From a virus: a DNA stretch of 28,144 bases. The stretch lies in the IMG/VR virus record IMGVR_UViG_3300022074_000286, positions 1-28,144 of that record; one strand, 5' to 3'. The position numbers and the translations under genes were made by a program. The notes beneath the pieces are model-generated. The model had not been told where the DNA came from. It worked only from the letters and a program-made list of their open reading frames with translations, and made no database searches. This document shows, in pieces, positions 24,186-28,144 of the stretch; the stretch's first letter is position 1, and every line of letters starts with the position of its first letter.

Positions 24186-24214
24186 TAGATAATAGGAATA
24201 CCAACTTATGTCAA
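24186..24214 (-). promoter_or_regulatory. sigma70-type promoter for the leftward early operon
   Basis: On the minus strand TTGACA (24214-24209), a 17-base spacer and TATCTA (24191-24186) precede the first gene of the leftward operon by about 25 bases. The -35 box is perfect; the -10 box is weak by E. coli standards but matches the -10 boxes of two other sites in the window (TATCTT and TATGTT). The -35 box overlaps the start codon of the divergent RusA-like gene. Confidence 0.55.
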
Positions 24215-24600
24215 TAAAAACCCATAAAAAAATAAATTTTATTATCGAGGGAGAACCCGCAAGTAAGGGAAACTCAAGAAAAATAGTCACATTTGGCAAG
24301 AGACCCGCCCTGATAAAATCTGATAAAGCTAGAAACTACGAGAGAATATTTGCTTTGCAATGCCCCCAATTAGAAAATCTTATTGAAACTGATGTAAAAG
24401 TAGAGTTAATTATATACTACTCTTCGAGAAGACCTGATCTAGATGAAAGTGTTGTCTTGGATTGTATGCAAGGAAAAATATATGCTAATGACAGACAAGT
24501 TAAGCAAAAGTACATATATTGGGGATTGGATAGAGAAAGACCTAGAACTCATGTCCGAGTGTCGCCTTTGGAAATATGTGATGTGCCAAGCGATTTCTGA
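24208..24600 (+). CDS. rusA: RusA-like Holliday junction resolvase
   Basis: The N-terminal strand of this 130-residue protein, FIIEGEPASKGNSRK, is the usual start of the RusA family, and the catalytic segment RRPDLDESVVLDCMQG then IYANDRQV supplies D77, D79, D85 and D95. RusA enzymes cut four-way junctions symmetrically as dimers, which would process replication or recombination intermediates before packaging. It is divergent from the RecB-like nuclease across a 47-base gap, with AGGA about 9 bases before the ATG. The 3' end overlaps the next gene by about 50 bases. Confidence 0.88.
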   Translation: MSIKTHKKINFIIEGEPASKGNSRKIVTFGKRPALIKSDKARNYERIFALQCPQLENLIETDVKVELIIYYSSRRPDLDESVVLDCMQGKIYANDRQVKQKYIYWGLDRERPRTHVRVSPLEICDVPSDF

Positions 24601-24808
24601 TCTTTATTTAGGTAGCCCAAAAGAAAAATTAAACGTAGCCACTTGGATGAAGAGCAATGATTTTGATGACGTTTGCGATATGGCTGAACTAAACTCAAGT
24701 AAATTAAAAATACATTTAGAAAATATTGCCACTAGCAAACCCGTTGTCGCTAGGTACTTGGGCGAAAGATTAAAACGAGTAATACAAAACAGAAGTTTCC
24801 CCAACTAG
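24551..24808 (+). CDS. small conserved phage protein overlapping the RusA-like gene
   Basis: The product begins MSECRLWKYVMCQAISDLYL and continues with ATWMKSNDFDDVCDMAELNS and KLKIHL. An S-E-x-RLW helix at the N-terminus followed by a W-x-x-S-x-DF-x-x-VC-x-x-AEL block is a pattern I recall from phage hypotheticals in replication regions. A longer start at 24482 has a better AAGGA site at 7 bases but would overlap RusA by 119 bases and add about 23 residues with no recognisable pattern. Which start is used cannot be decided here. Function unknown; possibly DNA-binding from its helical build. Confidence 0.6.
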   Translation: MSECRLWKYVMCQAISDLYLGSPKEKLNVATWMKSNDFDDVCDMAELNSSKLKIHLENIATSKPVVARYLGERLKRVIQNRSFPN

Positions 24809-24891
24809 TTATAACAATACTAGTTATAAATATATAATATATATATACTAGTTATAGCTAGTATTACTAGTATAAGTTAAAATTAACTTTT
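24804..24891. repeat. AT-rich repeat region, candidate replication origin
   Basis: Three copies of ACTAGTTATA lie at 24804-24813, 24819-24828 and 24847-24856, with a related ACTAGTATA at 24866-24874. The 14-base arms AATACTAGTTATAA (24817-24830) and TTATAGCTAGTATT (24852-24865) form an inverted repeat with one mismatch around a pure AT core. Palindrome copy 6 closes the region. It lies between the recombination genes and the primase-helicase gene. Iterated short repeats next to an easily melted AT core are features of replication origins; a regulatory site for the downstream genes is the alternative. Confidence 0.5.
24872..24891. repeat. dispersed palindrome, copy 6
   Basis: ATAAGTTAA-AA-TTAACTTTT lies at the right edge of the AT-rich repeat region, about 80 bases before a promoter-like site for the primase-helicase gene. 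This is the one non-coding copy that does not touch a stop codon. Confidence 0.75.
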
Positions 24892-24970
24892 GGAACACAT
24901 TGTCTAAGTGGGGGTACTCTAACAAGATAACATTGGTTTCTTAAACTAATAAAATTATTATTTTTTTTCG

Positions 24971-24999
24971 TTGACTAGGAAATTTTATGGCACTATCTT
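24971..24999 (+). promoter_or_regulatory. sigma70-type promoter for the primase-helicase gene
   Basis: TTGACT (24971-24976), a 17-base spacer and TATCTT (24994-24999) follow an A/T tract (from about 24950) that could act as an UP element. Transcription would start near 25005 and leave a short leader containing AGGAG before the ATG at 25024. The site shares its form with those at 24186-24214 and 27295-27323. A 19-codon frame (24987-25046) with its own AGGA starts inside this promoter and would be translated only from an upstream start. Confidence 0.5.
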
Positions 25000-25023
25000 T
25001 TTTGGATTGCGTAGGAGAAAAAT

Positions 25024-26871
25024 ATGGAGTTATCATCAAATATTAGGGCAAATGCCCTCAAGTTAGGTAGTGGTCAACATAAGGTTAACTGCCCTTTTTG
25101 CTCACATAGCAGAAAGAAAAAAGATCAAAAAACAATGTCACTAAAGGTAGATGACGATGCAGTTGTTTATAACTGTTGGCATTGCAACGAAAATGGTTCT
25201 GTAAAGATTGGAGACAATAATTTTAAACTGATAAGGAGAGAGAATGTGGTTCACGCTGTCGATAAAAAGATGTGGGGAAATTTAACAGAAGACAATGGCA
25301 GTATCACATACTTGAAGAGCAGAGGCATATCTGAGAATACCGCTAAACTTGCGGGAGTTAAGTTTAAAAAACATTACATAGCATCAGAGAAAAAGGAGAT
25401 GCCTTGTTTAGTATTTCCATATGTAAACAAGGGGAATACAGAGTTTGCTAAATTGAGATCATTTCCAAATAAAGGTTTTTCGTCTCAGGGATCAGCAGTT
25501 AATTTTTTTAATATAGATAATGTGGAAACAAATGATTGGATAATTATTTGTGAGGGGGAGATGGATGCACTTTCATTCATCGAGGTTGGCTACAAATCTG
25601 TAGTCTCAATACCACATGGGGCAGTAATGAAAGTCGTTGATGGCAAGGTTGATGCCCATGAAGATAATAAGTTTAAATTTATTTGGAACGCAAAAAAGAA
25701 ATTAGAGTTGTGTGACAAAGTTGTCATAGCTATGGATAGCGATAAGTCAGGTCAGGCTATGGCTGAAGAAATAGCTAGGCGAGTAGGCAAAGATAGGTGC
25801 TTCAAAATAGAATATCCTGAGGATTGTAAGGATGCCAATGATGTTTTAGTAAAGCATGGAAAGCAAAAGTTAGACGATTTAGCATCTAATCCAGTACCTT
25901 ATCCAGTTTCAGGATTATACGATGCCTCTCATTTTTATGATGAGGTGGATGAGATTTACGAAAAGGGTGTAGGATCAGGAGTTTCAACGGGATACAAGGA
26001 AGTCGATCCGCTATATACGATTGTTGAGGGGCAGTTAACAGTTGTAACGGGGCATCCATCAAGCGGTAAGTCTGAATTTGTTGATCAGATTATGGTTAAT
26101 ATAGCTAAAGAAAAAGGATGGAAATTTGGTATTTGCTCATTTGAAAACGAGCCAAGAATACATATTGCCAAGCTGATAAGCAAACATATTGGCAAACCAT
26201 TCTTTGATGGTGTAACACCAAAATTAAATAAGGAAGATTTAGATAAGGGAAAGAAGTTTGTGCAAGAACATTTTTCTTTTTTGTATCAGGCTGATGGATC
26301 GCTATCTACGTTAGAAAGCATTATGGAAAGAATGAAAGTTGCCGTTATGAGGCATGGTGTTAGAGGCATAGTCATTGATCCATATAATTATATTTCAAAA
26401 GTTAATTTAACTTCTGAAACTGATTGGATATCAGATATGCTGACTAACCTCAGAGTTTTTGCTCAGGCTCATGGAATACATATTTGGTTTGTTGCTCATC
26501 CAACCAAGATGATCAGGAAAGATGATGGAACTGTCCCGCCACCAAAGGGATATGATATATCAGGATCAGCGAGTTGGTTTGCGAAAGCTGATGTAGGATT
26601 GACAGTACATAGACCTAATCCGTCTTCATCGAGTATAAGTCAAATTATGATTTGGAAATGCAGATTTAGTTGGGTGGGATCGATTGGTGATGTGGGACTT
26701 TCATTTGATAAAGTAACTTCTAGATATAATAGTATGGATAACATAGAAAGCCATGAGGAAATGTTAGCCCCTGATGGATATATATGGGCTAAGAATAAAC
26801 AAAAGACACAAAAAAAAGTAGAGTATAATAACTACTATGAAAAAGAAGATGACGAAGACTTACCATTTTGA
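25024..26871 (+). CDS. bifunctional DNA primase-helicase (T7 gp4/Twinkle type)
   Basis: This 615-residue enzyme is predicted to make primers and unwind DNA at the fork. The zinc ribbon has C23-P-F-C26 and C51-W-H-C54. The TOPRIM domain shows E178 in CEGEMDALSF and D238-S-D240 in AMDSDKSG. The helicase has Walker A G343-HPSSGKS-350, a catalytic-type E374 in FGICSFENEP, Walker B in GIVIDPYNY (D452), H492 in VAHPTK and a DISGSASWFAKADVGL arginine-finger region. The C-terminus, KEDDEDLPF, is acidic and ends in Phe, as in T7 gp4, where such a tail binds the polymerase. AGGAG lies 6 bases before the ATG. Complete length for the family. A palindrome copy lies within the helicase part, just after Walker B. 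Confidence 0.95.
   Translation: MELSSNIRANALKLGSGQHKVNCPFCSHSRKKKDQKTMSLKVDDDAVVYNCWHCNENGSVKIGDNNFKLIRRENVVHAVDKKMWGNLTEDNGSITYLKSRGISENTAKLAGVKFKKHYIASEKKEMPCLVFPYVNKGNTEFAKLRSFPNKGFSSQGSAVNFFNIDNVETNDWIIICEGEMDALSFIEVGYKSVVSIPHGAVMKVVDGKVDAHEDNKFKFIWNAKKKLELCDKVVIAMDSDKSGQAMAEEIARRVGKDRCFKIEYPEDCKDANDVLVKHGKQKLDDLASNPVPYPVSGLYDASHFYDEVDEIYEKGVGSGVSTGYKEVDPLYTIVEGQLTVVTGHPSSGKSEFVDQIMVNIAKEKGWKFGICSFENEPRIHIAKLISKHIGKPFFDGVTPKLNKEDLDKGKKFVQEHFSFLYQADGSLSTLESIMERMKVAVMRHGVRGIVIDPYNYISKVNLTSETDWISDMLTNLRVFAQAHGIHIWFVAHPTKMIRKDDGTVPPPKGYDISGSASWFAKADVGLTVHRPNPSSSSISQIMIWKCRFSWVGSIGDVGLSFDKVTSRYNSMDNIESHEEMLAPDGYIWAKNKQKTQKKVEYNNYYEKEDDEDLPF
26397..26415. repeat. dispersed palindrome, copy 7 (intragenic, 1-bp centre)
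   Basis: AAAAGTTAA-T-TTAACTTCT lies in the helicase domain coding region, just after Walker B, and is read as KVNLTS. The centre is one base shorter than in other copies, but the arms are unchanged. Confidence 0.65.
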
Positions 26872-27298
26872 CAACAAAACTGTTAAGCCTGAGTTTATAG
26901 ATAAAACAAATAAAGTTAGAATGAGAGTGGTTGATCAGACTTGCTTAGACAAGTTGCTACTTGATGATAGTATATCGCTAGATGACTTTATGATCTTGGA
27001 TAAGTTTCAGATGGACTACAATAGATCAGGCATGGTGGGAATAAAGGCATCGAATTACAATCCTAGAATTACGTCTACCTACGACACCACTAGCAATGAT
27101 AATGAAATACTTAGAAGAAAAGTTACTGAGTGTTTAGGATTTTCTAGATCAGCAGGTGGATCTAGGATATACGATATCCTGATGAAAATACTAACTGATA
27201 AGGATTTAACTCGTATTGATATTGAATTTATTAAAAATAATATTTTGGAAATTGTTAAGCCAATAAAAGAATTTTATGAAAGTTGGAGAAATAGTTGA
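26849..27298 (+). CDS. conserved phage protein after primase-helicase, unknown function
   Basis: This protein of about 149 residues starts MTKTYHFDNKTVKPEFIDKT. A helical middle (VVDQTCLDKLLLDDSISLDDF) and a block with DYNRSGMVGIKASNYNPRIT follow. The L-x-x-L-x-x-D-x-I-S-x-x-x-x-x-x-D-x-F-x-x-D pattern resembles the family I know loosely as DUF6456, and I recall similar genes next to replication genes in other marine phages. The ATG at 26849 has a purine-rich GAAAAAGAAG upstream; a start 12 bases earlier (26837) has none. It overlaps the primase-helicase end in another frame. Its stop codon lies inside the -35 box of a promoter-like site. Confidence 0.65.
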   Translation: MTKTYHFDNKTVKPEFIDKTNKVRMRVVDQTCLDKLLLDDSISLDDFMILDKFQMDYNRSGMVGIKASNYNPRITSTYDTTSNDNEILRRKVTECLGFSRSAGGSRIYDILMKILTDKDLTRIDIEFIKNNILEIVKPIKEFYESWRNS

Positions 27299-27323
27299 CT
27301 TAATTAAAAGGTGGGATTATGTT
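27295..27323 (+). promoter_or_regulatory. sigma70-type promoter for a candidate small RNA
   Basis: TTGACT (27295-27300), a 17-base spacer and TATGTT (27318-27323) lie directly after the preceding gene, with the TGA inside the -35 box. There is no open frame of useful size between here and the terminator at 27367-27404. The predicted start is near 27330, where a stem-loop begins. Confidence 0.5.
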
Positions 27324-27329
27324 TCGATA

Positions 27330-27404
27330 AAGTGATTGTTTTCTCAGCATCTCACTTCTTACGCAAGAGGGCGGTGTCTCCAATACCGCCCTCATTCTTT
27401 TTCT
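27330..27404 (+). ncRNA. candidate phage small RNA, about 75 nt
   Basis: The stretch begins about 7 bases after a promoter-like -10 box and ends in a clear intrinsic terminator. It can form a 5' hairpin (AAGTGA at 27330-27335 with TCACTT at 27352-27357), a short linker (CTTACGCAA) and the GC-rich terminator hairpin. It has no coding potential. Promoter, hairpin, linker and terminator in about 110 bases is the usual design of a bacterial regulatory RNA. It could instead be a plain gene-end terminator with a chance promoter upstream. Confidence 0.5.
27367..27404 (+). terminator. intrinsic terminator
   Basis: GAGGGCGGT (27367-27375) pairs perfectly with ACCGCCCTC (27385-27393) around a 9-base loop, followed by ATTCTTTTTCT. 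The stem is far more GC-rich than its surroundings. The T-tract is on the plus-strand side only, so it should stop rightward transcription from the primase-helicase genes and from the candidate small RNA. Confidence 0.9.
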
Positions 27405-27424
27405 AAAAGTTTAATTTAACTTCT
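27405..27424. repeat. dispersed palindrome, copy 8 (imperfect)
   Basis: AAAAGTTTAATTTAACTTCT has the family arms with one altered base in the left half. It starts right after the terminator and overlaps the TAG of the leftward gene that follows, the same placement on a stop codon as copies 1, 4 and 5. Confidence 0.65.
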
Positions 27425-27650
27425 AATCGTCAAATGTACCGCCACCTCGCATATGCTGAATAGTTGAGGTTGATACTTTGTTTACTCTGCCAATCTTATC
27501 TCGATCTGACAGTCTATCAGGAACGTCTTCAAATTTCTCATGCATCCCTAATTCTTTTGGTGTTTTAGATTTGTTTTCTTTTTGGATTTGTATGTGCAAA
27601 TCCTTTAAAGTGTCTCTAATTCTTAGTTGATCGTGCTTTTTCTTTTGCAT
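27423..27650 (-). CDS. small charged protein of unknown function
   Basis: This 75-residue, highly charged protein has a Lys/Gln-rich N-terminal helix (MQKKKHDQLRIRDTLKDLHI) and an end with RLSDRDKIGRVNKVSTSTIQ, then HMRGGGTFDD. No family recognised. The ordered charge pattern and a stop codon on a palindrome copy, as for other genes here, support a real gene. AAGGAG lies 11 bases before the ATG, farther than usual, and is flanked by two copies of an 11-base direct repeat. Confidence 0.55.
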   Translation of the reverse strand: MQKKKHDQLRIRDTLKDLHIQIQKENKSKTPKELGMHEKFEDVPDRLSDRDKIGRVNKVSTSTIQHMRGGGTFDD

Positions 27651-27679
27651 AATAGCGATATCTCCTTTAATAGCGATAT
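27651..27679. repeat. 11-bp direct repeat flanking a ribosome binding site
   Basis: AATAGCGATAT occurs at 27651-27661 and 27669-27679. On the minus strand the two copies (ATATCGCTATT) bracket AAGGAG, and the proximal copy touches the ATG of the 75-residue gene. A protein binding both copies could control translation or transcription of that gene; equally it may be a small tandem duplication. Confidence 0.6.
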
Positions 27680-27685
27680 AAGCCC

Positions 27686-27750
27686 CGTACAGAGCAGTTA
27701 GTTGTTTTTGCTAGTATTCGTACAGAGGGAGGAGGTAACCCCCTCTGTAC
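27686..27750 (+). promoter_or_regulatory. hairpin with two competing 5' arms, possible attenuator
   Basis: GTACAGAGGG (27720-27729) pairs with CCCTCTGTAC (27741-27750) to make a strong 10-bp stem whose loop contains AGGAGG. A second copy of CGTACAGAG lies upstream at 27686-27694 and could pair with the same 3' arm, so two structures exclude each other. The hairpin abuts an intrinsic terminator. On the minus strand the same sequence lies upstream of the 75-residue gene and could act in its leader. Confidence 0.4.
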
Positions 27751-27772
27751 AAGGCTTAAACGAGCCTTTTTT
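27751..27772 (+). terminator. intrinsic terminator
   Basis: AAGGCT (27751-27756) pairs with AGCCTT (27763-27768) around a 6-base loop, and the T-run continues to 27772. It is oriented rightward, although the nearest rightward gene already ends in the terminator at 27367-27404. It therefore either backs up that terminator or ends a separate non-coding rightward transcript. Confidence 0.75.
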
Positions 27773-27952
27773 GTGGCTTTCCATACCTTTGCCCACCATA
27801 GTTTGAGAGATCGAGGCTTTACTCACAATAATCGTCACAAAAATAACGAGGGATCACGATTATGTAGAGAGGCATAGCATTTAGGTCGTTGATGAATTTG
27901 CAACAAGGCATCCACTTTTACCCACCAAGTTAAGGAGTGATCTCTTCCCTCA
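27773..27952. other. gene-poor stretch before the last leftward gene
   Basis: No substantial gene is seen. There is an inverted repeat ATAATCGT/ACGATTAT (27828-27835 and 27856-27863). A 30-codon leftward frame (27911-27819; product starts MPCCKFINDLNAMPLYIIVI and has five cysteines) lacks a ribosome binding site. Two copies of CCCACCA lie at about 27792 and 27922. None is strong enough to call a gene or site. Confidence 0.4.
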
Positions 27953-28144
27953 CTATTCCTTAAAAAAGATACTGTAAAAACTTACAAGTATCATTGTTAA
28001 ACCAATCGAGCCTATGAATATAGTTATGAGTATTCCCTCAATACTTTGCATATAATATCCATTAGGATTGGCTAATGTTACAATAGACATGAGCATTACA
28101 CAAATGCCTAATAAGAATAATAATACTCTATCAATATTATCCAT
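27953..28144 (-). CDS. small two-span membrane protein, possibly cut by the window edge
   Basis: Sixty-three residues with two hydrophobic segments, about 7-25 (VLLFLLGICVMLMSIVTLA) and 38-60 (ILITIFIGSIGLTMILVSF and onward), joined by a polar NPNGYYMQ loop; it ends in FFKE. The ATG is exactly the last codon of the window, so the true start may lie beyond it. Candidates are a small superinfection-exclusion or holin-like protein, but no family is recognised and the lysis cassette is far away. Confidence 0.55.
   Translation of the reverse strand: MDNIDRVLLFLLGICVMLMSIVTLANPNGYYMQSIEGILITIFIGSIGLTMILVSFYSIFFKE

Noticed and set aside
24804-24891. A CRISPR-like array of ACTAGTTATA repeats
   Set aside because: Repeats are only 10 bases, irregularly spaced and partly self-complementary, with no spacers of normal length.

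Overview
The window is a low-G+C stretch of a tailed-phage genome, roughly one third G+C by eye. The gene families suggest an uncultivated marine phage of short-tailed (podovirus-like) type infecting an alphaproteobacterium such as SAR11 or SAR116. The support is a P22-type tail hub-like protein, a T7-type primase-helicase, a giant multi-domain virion protein in place of a tape measure, and small proteins of a kind I recall from pelagic phages. No integrase, capsid, portal, terminase or DNA polymerase gene lies in the window. The host assignment is inference.

Bases 1-20367 are a tightly packed rightward structural and lysis block, mostly joined by ATGA or TAATG overlaps. First come tail-fibre genes, one with a self-cleaving S74 chaperone end, then a hub-like protein and two small proteins. 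A lysis cassette follows: 3-TM holin, a tiny basic protein, a second basic protein, a 33-residue peptide and a T4-type lysozyme. Then come glycine- and glutamine-rich probable virion proteins, a GNAT-like protein and a 2885-residue polyvalent protein with an HELIH metallopeptidase site. A roughly 300-base convergent gap follows.

Bases 20669-24160 are a leftward early operon. In transcription order it encodes a RecB/Cas4-like nuclease with a cysteine cluster, a small basic protein, a probable ERF/Rad52-like annealing protein, a small protein with an SSB-like tail, a conserved unknown, an AlpA/MerR-like HTH protein, a second PD-(D/E)XK nuclease, a conserved unknown and a DUF3310 protein. Rightward from 24208 are a RusA-like resolvase, a small overlapping gene, an AT-rich repeat region that could be an origin, the primase-helicase and a conserved unknown. 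Together these form a replication and recombination module. The right end holds a candidate small RNA, two intrinsic terminators, repeats and two small leftward genes.

Three signals are not explained by the genes. First, a palindrome with consensus AWAAGTTAAWWTTAACTTYT occurs about eight times, several copies sitting on stop codons and three inside coding regions. Second, three promoter-like sites share TTGACW-N17-TATSTW. Third, one of these sites lies just upstream of a gene-free stretch of about 75 bases with two hairpins that ends in an intrinsic terminator, a good candidate for a phage small RNA.
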